From NCBI RefSeq assembly GCF_963678635.1, contig NC_087067.1, forward strand, positions 18,367,018 to 18,421,638: a stretch of 54,621 bases of DNA, in the 5' to 3' direction. Both the position numbers and the translations under genes were made by a program. The notes under the pieces were generated by a model. That model saw nothing but the letters and a program-made list of their open reading frames with translations, had not been told where the DNA came from and searched no databases. This document shows, piece after piece, positions 40,847 through 52,103 of this stretch. Position 1 is the stretch's first letter, and every line of letters starts with the position of its first letter. The DNA is from Symsagittifera roscoffensis. Its lineage: Eukaryota; Xenacoelomorpha; Acoela; Convolutidae.

Positions 40847-40919
40847 TGATGCTGTCCAGGATCGAACTGGAGACCTTCTGCGTGTAAGGCAGACGTGATA
40901 ACCGCTACACCACTGCATC
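40847..40919 (-). tRNA. tRNA-Val(UAC)
   Basis: Full-length counterpart of the AAC unit at 39139. One acceptor mismatch (A6-A67). Confidence 0.75.
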
Positions 40920-41134
40920 TGAGATTGCTCAAGTAGCTTCTTTTTCTTGTTTTGCAGACCTGGAATTTTTGTCATCACTGCATTTGTCGAAAACTACGAA
41001 AAGACTTCGCATGTCTTAATGTATTTTCGTCACGTCTCAGGCAATTTTTCTGGAGTTATTTGAAATATAATTTCCAGCGAACAAAAACTTTGTTCAATCT
41101 TTTTTTTTTATCATTTTCATGATAATTGTCTTTC

Positions 41135-41207
41135 TGATGCTGTCCAGGATTGAACTGGAGACCTTCTGCGTGTGAGGCAGACGTGATAACCGCTACATCA
41201 CAACACC
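41135..41207 (-). tRNA. tRNA-Val(CAC), T-loop variant
   Basis: Third copy of 37716. Confidence 0.65.
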
Positions 41208-41420
41208 TGAGGTTTCTCAAGTAGCTTCTTTTTCTTGTTTTTCACACCTGGAATTTTGTCATCAGTGCATTTGTCGAAAACTACGAAAAGACTTCGCATG
41301 TCTTAATGTATTTTCGTCACGTCTCAGGCAATTTTTCTGGAGTTATTTGAAATATAATTTCCAGCGAACAAAAACTTTGTTCAATCTTTTTTTTTATCAT
41401 TTTCATGATAATTGTCTTTC

Positions 41421-41493
41421 TGATGCTGTCCAGGATCGAACTGGAGACCTTCTGCGTGTGAGGCAGACGTGATAACCGCTACATCACAACACC
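41421..41493 (-). tRNA. tRNA-Val(CAC)
   Basis: Third copy of 38001. Confidence 0.8.
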
Positions 41494-41868
41494 TGAGGTT
41501 TCTCAAGGAGCTTCTTTTTGTTGTTTTGCAGACCTGGAGTTTTTGCCATTAGCGCACCTGTCGAAAGTTACGGAACAAATCGCATGTTTTATTATAATTT
41601 CGCCACGTTTCAATAATTTTTTTCTGAAAATAGTTTAAGTATACACTTTATCACCTGCGAGATTTCAAAGTTATCTTTTTTTTCTTATTATGCAGACCTG
41701 GTATTTTTGCCGTCAGCGCACCTGTCGAAAGTTACGAAACAAATTCGCATGTCTTATTGTGTTTTCCTCAGGTGTCAGGCAATTTTCTGGAGTTAGTTGA
41801 AATATAATTTCCAACAAACGAAATCTTTGTACAGTCCTTATTCATCATTTTTATGATAATTGATTAGA

Positions 41869-41941
41869 TGAAGCTATCATGGATCGAACTGGAGACTTTC
41901 TGCGTGTGAGGCAGACGTGATAACCGCTTCACTACAGCACC
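41869..41941 (-). pseudogene. tRNA-Val(CAC) pseudogene, broken T stem
   Basis: Third copy of 38449. Confidence 0.75.
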
Positions 41942-42276
41942 TGAGCTTTTTTAAGTAGCTTCTTTTTCTTGTTTTGCAGACCTGGAATTTTTGTCATCCA
42001 TGCAATTGTCGAAAATTACGGAAAAAATTTCCCATGTCTTTTTGTATTTTCGTCACGTGTCAGGTAATTTTTCTGGAGTAGCTTCTTTTTCTTGATTTGC
42101 AGGCCTAGAATTTTTGTCATCAGTGCATTTGTCGTAAATTACGGAAAAATTTCCCATGTCTTATTGTATTTTCGTCACGTTCAAAGCATTTTTTCTGGAG
42201 TTAGTTGGAATATAATTTTCAACGAACAAAATCTTTGTACAGTCCTTATTCATCAATTTTATGATAATTGACTCAA

Positions 42277-42349
42277 TGATGCTGTCCAGTACCGATTTGA
42301 AGACCTTCTGCGTGTCAGGCAGACGCGCTAACCGCTACACCACAGCACC
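42277..42349 (-). pseudogene. tRNA-Val pseudogene, GAC anticodon
   Basis: Third copy of 38856. Confidence 0.75.
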
Positions 42350-42559
42350 TGAGCTTTTTCAAGTAGCTTCTTTTTCTTGTTTTGCAGACCTGGAATTTTT
42401 GTCATCAGTTCATATGTCAAAAGTTACGTAAAAATTTCGCATGACTTATTGTAATTTCATCACGTGTCAGGCAATTGTCTGGAGTTAGTTTTACCATATT
42501 TTCCAATGAGAAAATCTTTGTGCAATCCATATTTATCAATTCTATGAAACTGGACTTTC

Positions 42560-42632
42560 TGATGCTGTCCAGGATCGAACTGGAGACCTTCTGCGTGTAA
42601 GGCAGACGTGATAACCGCTACACCACTGCATC
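42560..42632 (-). tRNA. tRNA-Val(UAC)
   Basis: Matches 40847, including the 6-67 mismatch. Confidence 0.75.
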
Positions 42633-42844
42633 TGAGATTACTCAAGTAGCTTCTTTTTCTTGTTTTGCAGACCTGGAATTTTTGTCATCACTGCATTTTT
42701 TGAAAATTACGGAAAATTTTCGCATGCCTTAATGAAATTTCGTCACGTGTCAGGCAATTTTTCTGGAGTTAGTTGAAATAAATTTTGCAACGAACAAATT
42801 TTTTGTACAGTCCATATTCAACATTTTTATGACAGTTGATTTCC

Positions 42845-42917
42845 TGATGCTATCCAGGATCGAACTGGAGACCTTCTGCGTGTAAGGCAGACGTGCGAAG
42901 CGCTACACCACAGCACC
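42845..42917 (-). tRNA. tRNA-Val(UAC), altered D loop
   Basis: D arm reads GTGTAGCGCTTCGCAC: the stem pairs, but the conserved GG of the D loop is lost, which should weaken the D-T loop contact. Confidence 0.6.
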
Positions 42918-43129
42918 TGAGCTTTCTCAGGTAGCTTTTTGTTCTACTTTTCCAGACCTGGAATTTTCGTCATCAGTGCATATTTCAAAAGTTACAAATA
43001 AATTTCGCTTGTCTTATAGTAATTCCGTCAAGTGTCAGGCAATTCTTCTGGAGTTAGCTTTACCGTATTTTGCAATGAACAAAATCTTTGTGCAATTCCT
43101 ACTTATCAAATTTATGAAACTGGACTTTC

Positions 43130-43202
43130 TGATGCTGTCCAGGATCGAACTGGAGACCTTCTGCGTGTGAGGCAGACGTGATAACCGCTACATCACAACA
43201 CC
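43130..43202 (-). tRNA. tRNA-Val(CAC)
   Basis: Same sequence as 38001 but set in the spacer of a UAC-type unit, so a recombination junction lies here. Confidence 0.8.
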
Positions 43203-43577
43203 TGAGGTTTCTCAAGGAGCTTTTTTTGTTGTTTTGCAGACCTTAAGTTTTTGCCATTAGCGCACCTGTCGAAAGTTACGGAACAAATCGCATGTTTTAT
43301 TATAGTTTCGTCACGTTTCAATAATTTTTTTTCTGAAAATAGTTTAAATACACACTTTATCACCTGCGAGATTTCAAAGTTATCTTTTTTTTCCTATTAT
43401 GCAAACCTGGTATTTTTGCCGTCAGCGCGCCTGTCGAAAGTTACGAAACAAATTCGCATGACTTATTGTGTTTTCCTCAGGTGTCAGGCAATTTTCTGGA
43501 GTTAGTTGAAACATAATTTCCAACAAACGAAATCTTTGTACAGTCCTTATTCATCATTTTTATGATAATTGATTTGA

Positions 43578-43650
43578 TGAAGCTATCATGGATCGAACTG
43601 GAGACTTTCTGCGTGTGAGGCAGACGTGATAACCGCTTCACCACAGCACC
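43578..43650 (-). pseudogene. tRNA-Val(CAC) pseudogene, broken T stem
   Basis: Same class as 36445. Confidence 0.75.
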
Positions 43651-43861
43651 TGAGCTTTTTTAAGTAGCTTCTTTTTCTTGTTTTGCAGACCTGGATTTTT
43701 TGTCATCAGTTCATATGTCAAAAGTTACGTAAAAATTTCGCATGACTTATTGTAATTTCATCACGTGTCAGGCAATTTTTCTGGAGTTAGTTTTACCATA
43801 TTTTCCAATGAGAAAATCTTTGTGCAATCCATATTTATCAATTCTATGAAACTGGACTCTC

Positions 43862-43934
43862 TGATGCTGTCCAGGATCGAACTGGAGACCTTCTGCGTGT
43901 AAGGCAGACGTGATAACCGCTACACCACTGCATC
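43862..43934 (-). tRNA. tRNA-Val(UAC)
   Basis: 6-67 mismatch only. Confidence 0.75.
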
Positions 43935-44146
43935 TGAGCTTACTCAATTAGCTTCTTTTTCTTGTTTTGCAGACCTGGAATTTTTGTCATCACTGCATTT
44001 TTTGAAAATTACGGAAAATTTTCGCATGCCTTAATGAAATTTCGTCACGTGTCAGGCAATTTTTCTGGAGTTAGTTGGAATAAATTTTGCAACGAACAAA
44101 TTTTTTGTACAGTCCATATTCAACATTTTTATGACAGTTGATTTCC

Positions 44147-44219
44147 TGATGCTATCCAGGATCGAACTGGAGACCTTCTGCGTGTAAGGCAGACGTGCGA
44201 AGCGCTACACCACAGCACC
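44147..44219 (-). tRNA. tRNA-Val(UAC), altered D loop
   Basis: Same D-loop form as 42845. Confidence 0.6.
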
Positions 44220-44431
44220 TGAGCTTTCTCAGGTAGCTTTTTGTTCTCCTTTTGCAGATCTGGAATTTTCGTCATCAGTGCATATTTCAAAAGTTACAAA
44301 TAAATTTCGCTTGTCTTATAGTAATTCCGTCAAGTGTCAGGCAATTCTTCTGGAGTTAGCTTTACCGTATTTTGCAATGAACAAAATCTTTGTGCAATTC
44401 CTAATTATCAAATTTATGAAACTGGATTTTC

Positions 44432-44504
44432 TGATGCTGTCCAGGATCAAACTGGAGTCCTTCTGCGTGTAAGGCAGACGTGATAACCGCTACACCACAG
44501 CACC
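44432..44504 (-). tRNA. tRNA-Val(UAC), T-loop variant
   Basis: T loop TTTGATC (C56 changed), damaging the B box. Stems otherwise pair. Confidence 0.55.
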
Positions 44505-44716
44505 TGAGCGTTCTGAAGTAGCTTCTTTTTCTTGATTTGCAGACCTGGATTTTTTGTTATCAGTGCATATGTCAAAAGTTACGGAAAAATTTCGCATGTC
44601 TTATTGTAATTCCACCACATGTCAGGCAATTTTTCTGGAGTTAGTTTTACCTTATTTTGCAATGAAGAAAATCTTTGTGCAATTCCTATTTATCAATTCT
44701 GTGAAACTGGACTTTC

Positions 44717-44789
44717 TGATGCTGTCCAGGATCGAACTGGAGACCTTCTGCGTGTAAGGCAGACGTGATAACCGCTACACCACTGCATC
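44717..44789 (-). tRNA. tRNA-Val(UAC)
   Basis: 6-67 mismatch only. Confidence 0.75.
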
Positions 44790-45000
44790 TGAGCTTGCGC
44801 AAGTAGCTTCTTTTCTTGTTTTGCACACCTGGAATTTTCGTCATCAGTGCATTTGTCGAAAATTTCGGAAAAAGTTTGCATGTCTTTATTTATTTTCGTC
44901 ACATTTTAGGCAATTTTTCCTGGAGTTAATGAAATATATTTTTCAACGAACAAATTCTTTGTACAGTTATTATTCTTCATTTTTATGGCAGTTGACTTTC

Positions 45001-45073
45001 TGATGCGGTCCAGGATTGACTTGGAGAACTTCTGCATGATAGGCAGACGCGCTAGCCGCTACGCCACAGCACC
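45001..45073 (-). pseudogene. tRNA-Val pseudogene, AUC triplet
   Basis: Loop CTATCAT. T loop and B box lost (gattgacttgg on plus). Confidence 0.75.
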
Positions 45074-45528
45074 TGAGCTTTTTCAAGTAGCTTCGTTTTC
45101 TTCTTTTGCAGACCTGTAATTTTTGTTATCAGTGCATTTGTCGAAAGTTACGGAAAAATTTCGCATGTCTTTTTGTATTTTCGTCACGTGTCAGGTAATT
45201 TTTCTGGAGTAGCTTCTTTTTCTTGATTTGCAGGCCTAGAATTTTTGTCATCAGTGCATTTGTCGTAAATTACGGAAAAATTTCGCATGTCTTTTTGTAT
45301 TTTCGTCACGTGTCAGGTAATTTTTCTGGAGTAGCTTCTTTTTCTTGATTTGCAGGCCTAGAATTTTTGCCATCAGCGCACCTGTCGAAAGTTACGAAAC
45401 AAATTTGCATGTCTTATTGTGTTTTCCTCAGGTTTCAAGCAATTTTCTGGAGTTTGTTGAAATATAATTTCCAATAAACGAAATCTTTGTACAGTCCTTA
45501 TTCATCATTTTTATGATAATTGGTTAGA

Positions 45529-45601
45529 TGAAGCTATCATGGATCGAACTGGAGACCTTCTGCGTGTAAGGCAGACGTGATAACCGCTACAACACAGCAC
45601 C
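45529..45601 (-). pseudogene. tRNA-Val(UAC) pseudogene, hybrid
   Basis: 3' half of the broken T-stem class joined to a UAC 5' half: a gene-conversion hybrid. Confidence 0.7.
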
Positions 45602-45813
45602 TGAGCGTTCTGAAATAGCTTCTTTTTCTTGATTTGCAGACCTGGATTTTTTGTTATCAGTGCATATGTCAAAAGTTACGGAAAAATTTCGCATGTCTAA
45701 TTGTAATTCCACCACATGTCAGGCAATTTTTCTGGAGTTAGTTTTACCTTATTTTGCAATGAACAAAATCTTTGTGCAATTCCTACTTATCAAATTTATG
45801 AAACTGGACTTTC

Positions 45814-45886
45814 TGATGCTGTCCAGGATCAAACTGGAGTCCTTCTGCGTGTAAGGCAGACGTGATAACCGCTACACCACAGCACC
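45814..45886 (-). tRNA. tRNA-Val(UAC), T-loop variant
   Basis: 1382-bp copy of 44432. Confidence 0.55.
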
Positions 45887-46098
45887 TGAGCGTTCTGAAG
45901 TAGCTTCTTTTTCTTGATTTGCAGACCTGGATTTTTTGTTATCAGTGCATATGTCAAAAGTTACGGAAAAATTTCGCATGTCTTATTGTAATTCCACCAC
46001 ATGTCAGGCAATTTTTCTGGAGTTAGTTTTACCTTATTTTGCAATGAAGAAAATCTTTGTGCAATTCCTATTTATCAATTCTGTGAAACTGGACTTTC

Positions 46099-46171
46099 TG
46101 ATGCTGTCCAGGATCGAACTGGAGACCTTCTGCGTGTAAGGCAGACGTGATAACCGCTACACCACTGCACC
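46099..46171 (-). tRNA. tRNA-Val(UAC)
   Basis: 1382-bp copy of 44717; 5' end GGTGCAG. Confidence 0.75.
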
Positions 46172-46382
46172 TGAGCTTGCGCAAGTAGCTTCTTTTCTTG
46201 TTTTGCACACCTGGAATTTTCGTCATCAGTGCATTTGTCGAAAATTTCGGAAAAAGTTTGCATGTCTTTATTTATTTTCGTCACATTTTAGGCAATTTTT
46301 CCTGGAGTTAATGAAATATATTTTTCAACGAACAAATTCTTTGTACAGTTATTATTCATCATTTTTATGGCAGTTGACTTTC

Positions 46383-46455
46383 TGATGCGGTCCAGGATGG
46401 ACTTGGAGAACTTCTGCATGATAGGCAGACGCGCTAACCGCTACGCCACAGCACC
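46383..46455 (-). pseudogene. tRNA-Val pseudogene, AUC triplet
   Basis: 1382-bp copy of 45001. Confidence 0.75.
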
Positions 46456-46910
46456 TGAGCTTTTTCAAGTAGCTTCGTTTTCTTCTTTTGCAGACCTGTA
46501 ATTTTTGTTATCAGTGCATTTGTCGAAAGTTACGGAAAAATTTCGCATGTCTTTTTGTATTTTCGTCACGTGTCAGGTAATTTTTCTGGAGTAGCTTCTT
46601 TTTCTTGATTTGCAGGCCTAGAATTTTTGTCATCAGTGCATTTGTCGTAAATTACGGAAAAATTTCGCATGTCTTTTTGTATTTTCGTCACGTGTCAGGT
46701 AATTTTTCTGGAGTAGCTTCTTTTTCTTGATTCGCAGGCCTAGAATTTTTGCCATCAGCGCACCTGTCGAAAGTTACGAAACAAATTCGCATGTCTTATT
46801 GTGTTTTCCTCAGGTGTCAAGCAATTTTCTGGAGTTTGTTGAAATATAATTTCCAACAAACGAAATCTTTGTACAGTCCTTATTCATCATTTTTATGATA
46901 ATTGATTTGA

Positions 46911-46983
46911 TGAAGCTATCATGGATCGAACTGGAGACTTTCTGCGTGTGAGGCAGACGTGATAACCGCTTCACCACAGCACC
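46911..46983 (-). pseudogene. tRNA-Val(CAC) pseudogene, broken T stem
   Basis: 1382-bp partner of 45529 but with CAC. Confidence 0.75.
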
Positions 46984-47195
46984 TGAGCTTTTTTAAGAAG
47001 CTTCTTTTTCTTGTTTTGCAGACCTGGAGTTTTTGTCATCCATGCAATTGTCGAAAATTGCGGAAAAATTTCCCATGTCTTTTTGTATTTTCGTCACGTT
47101 CAAAGCATTTTTTCTGGAGTTAGTTGGAATATAATTTTCAACGAACAAAATCTTTGTACAGTCCTTATTCATCAATTTTATGATAATTGACTCAA

Positions 47196-47268
47196 TGATG
47201 CTGTCCAGTACCGATTTGGAGACCTTCTGCGTGTCAGGCAGACGCGCTAACCGCTACACCACAGCACC
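47196..47268 (-). pseudogene. tRNA-Val pseudogene, GAC anticodon
   Basis: Same class as 38856. Confidence 0.75.
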
Positions 47269-47479
47269 TGAGCTTTTTCAAGTAGTTTCTTTTTCTTGTT
47301 TTGCAGACCTGGAATTTTTGTCATCAGTTCATATGTCAAAAGTTACGTAAAAATTTCGCATGACTTATTGTAATTTCATCACGTGTCAGGCAATTTTTCT
47401 GGAATTAGTTTTACCATATTTTCCAATGAGAATTTCTTTGTGCAATCCATATTTATTAATTCTATGAAACTGGACTTTC

Positions 47480-47552
47480 TGATGCTGTCCAGGATCGAAC
47501 TGGAGACCTTCTGCGTGTAAGGCAGACGTGATAACCGCTACACCACTGCATC
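47480..47552 (-). tRNA. tRNA-Val(UAC)
   Basis: 6-67 mismatch only. Confidence 0.75.
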
Positions 47553-47765
47553 TGAGCTTACTCAAGTAGCTTCTTTTTCTTGTTTTGCAGACCTGGAATT
47601 TTTGTCATCACTGCATGTTTTTGAAAATTACGGAAAATTTTCGCATGCCTTAATGAAATTTCGTCACGTGTCAGGCAATTTTTCTGGAGTTAGTTGAAAT
47701 AAATTTTGAATCTAACAAATTTTTTGTACAGTCCATATTCAACATTTTTATGACAGTTGATTTCC

Positions 47766-47838
47766 TGATGCTATCCAGGATCGAACTGGAGACCTTCTGC
47801 GTGTAAGGCAGACGTGCGAAGCGCTACACCACAGCACC
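47766..47838 (-). tRNA. tRNA-Val(UAC), altered D loop
   Basis: Same D-loop form as 42845. Confidence 0.6.
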
Positions 47839-48050
47839 TGAGCTTTCTCAGGTAGCTTTTTGTTCTCCTTTTGCAGACCTGAAATTTTCGTCATCAGTGC
47901 ATATTTCAAAAGTTACAAATAAATTTCGCTTGTCTTATAGTAATTCCGTCAAGTGTCAGGCAATTCTTCTGGAGATAGCTTTACCGTATTTTGCAATGAA
48001 CAAAATCTTTGTGCAATTCCTACTTATCAAATTTCTGAAACTGGACTTTC

Positions 48051-48123
48051 TGATGCTGTCCAGGATCAAACTGGATTCCTTCTGCGTGTAAGGCAGACGT
48101 GATAACCGCTACACCACAGCACC
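48051..48123 (-). tRNA. tRNA-Val(UAC), degenerate
   Basis: T loop TTTGATC plus changes beside the T stem (ctggattcc on plus). Probably inactive. Confidence 0.45.
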
Positions 48124-48335
48124 TGAGCGTTCTGAAGTAGCTTCTTTTTCTTGATTTGCAGACCTGGATTTTTTGATATCAGTGCATATGTCAAAAGTTA
48201 CGGAAAAATTTCGCATGTCTTATTGTAATTCCACCACATGTCAGGCAATTTTTCTGGAGTTAGTTTTACCTTATTTTGCAATGAAGAAAATCTTTGTGCA
48301 ATTCCTATTTATCAATTCTGTGAAACTGGACTTTC

Positions 48336-48408
48336 TGATGCTGTCCAGGATTGACTTGGAGAACTTCTGCATGATAGGCAGACGCGCTAACCGCTACGCC
48401 ACAGCACC
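48336..48408 (-). pseudogene. tRNA-Val pseudogene, AUC triplet
   Basis: Same class as 45001 but with an intact acceptor 3' strand. Confidence 0.75.
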
Positions 48409-48620
48409 TGAGCTTTTTCAAGTAGCTTATTTTTCTTCTTTTGCAGACCTGTAATTTTTTTTATCAGTGCATTTGTCGAAAATTACGAAAATTTTTTGCA
48501 TGTCTTAATGAAATTTCATCACGTGTCAGGCAATTTTTCTGGAGTTTGTTGAAATAAATTTTTCAACGAACAAAATCTGGGTACAGTTCCTATTCAACCT
48601 TTTTATGACAATTGACTTCC

Positions 48621-48693
48621 TGATACTATCCAGGATCGAACTGGAGACCTTCTGCGTGTAACGCAGACGTGAGAAGCGCTACACCACAGCACC
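48621..48693 (-). tRNA. tRNA-Val(UAC), degenerate
   Basis: Loop GTTACAC (C32 to G) and altered D loop (gagaagcgc on plus). Acceptor pairs with wobbles. Confidence 0.5.
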
Positions 48694-48904
48694 TGAGCTT
48701 TCTCAAGTAGCTTTTTGTTCTTGTTTTGCAGAACTGGGATTTTCGTCATCAGTGCATATTTCAAAAGTTACGAAACAATTTCACATGTCTTATAGTAATT
48801 CCGTCAAGTGTCAGGCAATTCTTTTGGAGTTAGCTTTACCGTATTTTGCAATGATCAAATTCTTTGTGCAATTCCTATTTATCAATTCTATGAGCTGGAC
48901 TTTC

Positions 48905-48977
48905 TGATGCTGTCCAGGATCGAACTGGAGACCTTCTGCGTGTAAGGCAGACGTGATAACCGCTACACTACAGCACC
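48905..48977 (-). tRNA. tRNA-Val(UAC)
   Basis: All stems intact. Only change is the linker TA for TG after the acceptor stem. Confidence 0.9.
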
Positions 48978-49188
48978 TGAGCTTTCTGAATTAGCTTCTT
49001 TTTCTTGTTTTGCAGACGTGGAATTTTTGTCATCAGTGCATATGTCAAAAGTTACGTAACAGTTTCGCATGTCTTATTGTAATTTCATCACGTGTCAGGC
49101 ATTTTTTCTGGAGTTAGTTTTACCGTATTTTGCCATGAGCAAAATTTTTTGCAATTCCTATATATCAACTCTGTGAAACTGGACTTTT

Positions 49189-49261
49189 TGTTGCTGTCCA
49201 GGATCGAACTGGAGACCTTCTGCGTGTAAGGCAGACTTGATAACCGCTACACCACAGCACC
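49189..49261 (-). tRNA. tRNA-Val(UAC), 2-71 mismatch
   Basis: 3' strand CAGCAAC gives G2-A71. D-stem position 25 is A. Confidence 0.65.
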
Positions 49262-49473
49262 TGAGCTTTCTGAAGTAGCTTCTTTTTCTTGTTTTGCAGA
49301 CCTGGAATTTTTGTCATCCGTGCATTTTTCGGAAATTACGGAAAATTTTCGCAAGTCTTAATGAAATTTCGTCACGTGTCGGGCAACTTTTCTGGAGTTA
49401 GTTGAAATAAATTTTTCAATGAACAAAATCTTTGTACAGTCCTTATTCAACATTTTTATGACATTTGACTTCC

Positions 49474-49546
49474 TGATGCTTTCCAGGATCGAACTGGAGA
49501 CCTTATGCGTGTCAGGCAGACGTGAGACGCGCTACACTACAGCCCC
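49474..49546 (-). pseudogene. tRNA-Val pseudogene, GAC anticodon
   Basis: Acceptor mismatches (GGGGCTG/AAGCATC), D loop altered. Confidence 0.7.
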
Positions 49547-49758
49547 TGAGCTTTCTCAAGTAGCATTTTGTTCTTGTTTTGCAAACCTGGAATTTTCGTC
49601 ATCAGTGCATTTTTCAAAAGTTACGAAAAAGTTTCGCGTGTCTTATAGTAATTCCGTCAGGTGTCAGGCAATTCTTCTGGAGTTAGCTTTACCGTATTTT
49701 GCAATGAACAAAATCTTTGTGCAATTCCTATTTATCAATTCTATGAAACTGGACTTTC

Positions 49759-49831
49759 TGATGCTGTCCAGGATCGAACTTGAGACCTTCTGCGTGTAAG
49801 GCAGACGTGATAACCGCTACACCACAGCACC
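49759..49831 (-). tRNA. tRNA-Val(UAC)
   Basis: One T-stem mismatch (gaacttgag on plus). Confidence 0.8.
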
Positions 49832-50043
49832 TGAGCTTTCTCAATTAGCTTCTTTTTCTTGTTTTGCAGACCTGGAATTTTTGTCATCAGTGCATATGTC
49901 AAAAGTTACGTAACAGTTTTGCATGTCTTATTGTAATTTCATCACGTGTCAGGCATTTTTTCTGGAGTTAGTTTTACCGTATTTTGCTATGAACAAAATC
50001 TTTTTGCACTTCCTATTTGTCAATTCTGTGAATCTGGACTTTT

Positions 50044-50116
50044 TGTTGCTGTCCAGGATCGAACTGGAGACCTTCTGCGTGTAAGGCAGACTTGATAACC
50101 GCTACACCACAGCACC
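50044..50116 (-). tRNA. tRNA-Val(UAC), 2-71 mismatch
   Basis: Same form as 49189. Confidence 0.65.
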
Positions 50117-50328
50117 TGAGCTTTCTGAAGTAGCTTCTTTTTCTTGTTTTGCAGACCTGGAATTTTTGTCATCAGTGCATTTTTCGGAAATTACGGAAAA
50201 TTTTCGCATGTCTTAATGAATGTTTGTCACGTGTCAGGCAGTTTTTCTGGAGTTAGTTGAAATAACTTTTTCAATGAACAAAATCTTTGTACAGTCCTTA
50301 TTCAACATTTTTATGACATTTGACTTCC

Positions 50329-50401
50329 TCATGCTTTTCAGGATCGAACTGGAGACCTTCTGCGTGTAAGGCAGACGTGAGAAGCGCTACACTACAGCCC
50401 C
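50329..50401 (-). pseudogene. tRNA-Val(UAC) pseudogene, broken acceptor
   Basis: Three acceptor mismatches (1-72, 3-70, 7-66) and one T-stem mismatch. The anticodon arm is perfect. Confidence 0.7.
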
Positions 50402-50613
50402 TGAGCTTTCTCAATTAGCTTCTTTTTCTTGTTTTGCAGACCTGGAATTTTTGTCATCAGTGCATATGTCAAAAGTTACGTAACAGTTTTGCATGTCTTA
50501 TTGTAATTTCATCACGTGTCAGGCATTTTTTCTGGAGTTAGTTTTACCGTATTTTGCAATGAACAAAATCTTTTTGCACTTCCTATTTATCAATTCTGTG
50601 AAACTGGACTTTC

Positions 50614-50686
50614 TGATGCTGTCCAGGATCGAACTGGAGACCTTCTGCGTGTAAGGCAGACGTGATAACCGCTACACCACAGCACC
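50614..50686 (-). tRNA. tRNA-Val(UAC), intact reference copy
   Basis: 73 nt. Acceptor GGTGCTG/CAGCATC, D arm GTGTAGCGGTTATCAC, anticodon stem TCTGC/GCAGA around CTTACAC (UAC, reads GUA/GUG), T arm TCCAG-TTCGATC-CTGGA, discriminator A. No intron, no CCA. The first T4 on the transcribed strand is about 50 nt downstream (plus aaaa at about 50561), a rather long trailer. Confidence 0.95.
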
Positions 50687-50890
50687 TGAGCTTTCTCAAT
50701 TAGCTTCTTTTTCTTGTTTTGCAGACCTGGAATTTTTGTCATCAGTCAAAAGTTACGTAACAGTTTTGCATGTCTTATTGTAATTTCATCACGTGTCAGG
50801 CATTTTTTCTGGAGTTAGTTTTACCGTATTTTGCAATGAACAAAATCTTTTTGCACTTCCTATTTATCAATTCTGTGAATCTGGACTTTT

Positions 50891-50963
50891 TGTTGCTGTC
50901 CAGGATCGAACTGGAGACCTTCTGCGTGTAAGGCAGACTTGATAACCGCTACACCACAGCACC
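50891..50963 (-). tRNA. tRNA-Val(UAC), 2-71 mismatch
   Basis: 847-bp copy of 50044. Confidence 0.65.
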
Positions 50964-51175
50964 TGAGCTTTCTGAAGTAGCTTCTTTTTCTTGTTTTGCA
51001 GACCTGGAATTTTTGTCATCAGTGCATTTTTCGGAAATTACGGAAAATTTTCGCATGTCTTAATGAATGTTTGTCACGTGTCAGGCAGTTTTTCTGGAGT
51101 TAGTTGAAATAACTTTTTCAATGAACAAAATCTTTGTACAGTCCTTATTCAACATTTTTATGACATTTGACTTCC

Positions 51176-51248
51176 TCATGCTTTTCAGGATCGAACTGGA
51201 GACCTTCTGCGTGTAAGGCAGACGTGAGAAGCGCTACACTACAGCCCC
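51176..51248 (-). pseudogene. tRNA-Val(UAC) pseudogene, broken acceptor
   Basis: 847-bp copy of 50329. Confidence 0.7.
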
Positions 51249-51460
51249 TGAGCTTTCTCAATTAGCTTCTTTTTCTTGTTTTGCAGACCTGGAATTTTTG
51301 TCATCAGTGCATATGTCAAAAGTTACGTAACAGTTTTGCATGTCTTATTGTAATTTCATCACATGTCAGGCATTTTTTCTGGAGTTAGTTTTACCGTATT
51401 TTGCAATGAACAAAATCTTTTTGCACTTCCTATTTATCAATTCTGTGAAACTGGACTTTC

Positions 51461-51533
51461 TGATGCTGTCCAGGATCGAACTTGAGACCTTCTGCGTGTA
51501 AGGCAGACGTGATAACCGCTACACCACAGCACC
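51461..51533 (-). tRNA. tRNA-Val(UAC)
   Basis: 847-bp copy of 50614 with one T-stem mismatch. Confidence 0.8.
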
Positions 51534-51745
51534 TGAGCTTTCTCAATTAGCTTCTTTTTCTTGTTTTGCAGACCTGGAATTTTTGTCATCAGTGCATATG
51601 TCAAAAGTTACGTAACAGTTTTGCATGTCTTATTGTAATTTCATCACGTGTCAGGCATTTTTTCTGGAGTTAGTTTTACCGTATTTTGCAATGAACAAAA
51701 TCTTTTTGCACTTCCTATTTATCAATTCTGTGAAACTGGACTTTT

Positions 51746-51818
51746 TGTTGCTGTCCAGGATCGAACTGGAGACCTTCTGCGTGTATGGCAGACTTGATAA
51801 CCGCTACACCACAGCACC
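51746..51818 (-). tRNA. tRNA-Val(UAC) lacking U33
   Basis: Loop CATACAC: invariant U33 is A. Also the 2-71 mismatch. Unlikely to function in translation. Confidence 0.5.
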
Positions 51819-52030
51819 TGAGATTTCTGAAGTAACTTCTTTTTCTTGTTTTGCAGACCTGGAATTTTTGTCATCAGTGCATTTTTTGGAAATAACGATA
51901 AACTTTCGCAAGTCTTGATGAATGTTTGTCACGTGTCAGGCAGTTTTTCTGGAGTTAGTTGAACTAACTTTTTCAATGAACAAAAGCTTTGTACAGTCCT
52001 TATTCAACATTTTTATGACATTTGACTTCC

Positions 52031-52103
52031 TCATGCTTTTCAGGATCGAACTGGAGACCTTCTGCGTGTAAGGCAGACGTGAGAAGCGCTACACTACAGC
52101 CCC
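52031..52103 (-). pseudogene. tRNA-Val(UAC) pseudogene, broken acceptor
   Basis: Same class as 50329. Confidence 0.7.

Larger units (their letters stand above)
37716..42632. repeat. 1708-1713-bp higher-order repeat, about 2.9 copies
   Basis: The sequence of units CAC, CAC, pseudo-CAC, pseudo-GAC and AAC/UAC at 37716, 38001, 38449, 38856 and 39139 recurs at +1708 and again at about +1711. Copies look nearly identical. In the first copy the last unit is AAC and lacks three bases; in the other two it is full-length UAC. Confidence 0.92.
44432..46983. repeat. 1382-bp higher-order repeat, about 1.8 copies
   Basis: Units at 44432, 44717, 45001 and 45529 recur at 45814, 46099, 46383 and 46911. The 45529 unit is UAC while its partner at 46911 is CAC, so the anticodon changed after duplication. 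Confidence 0.88.
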
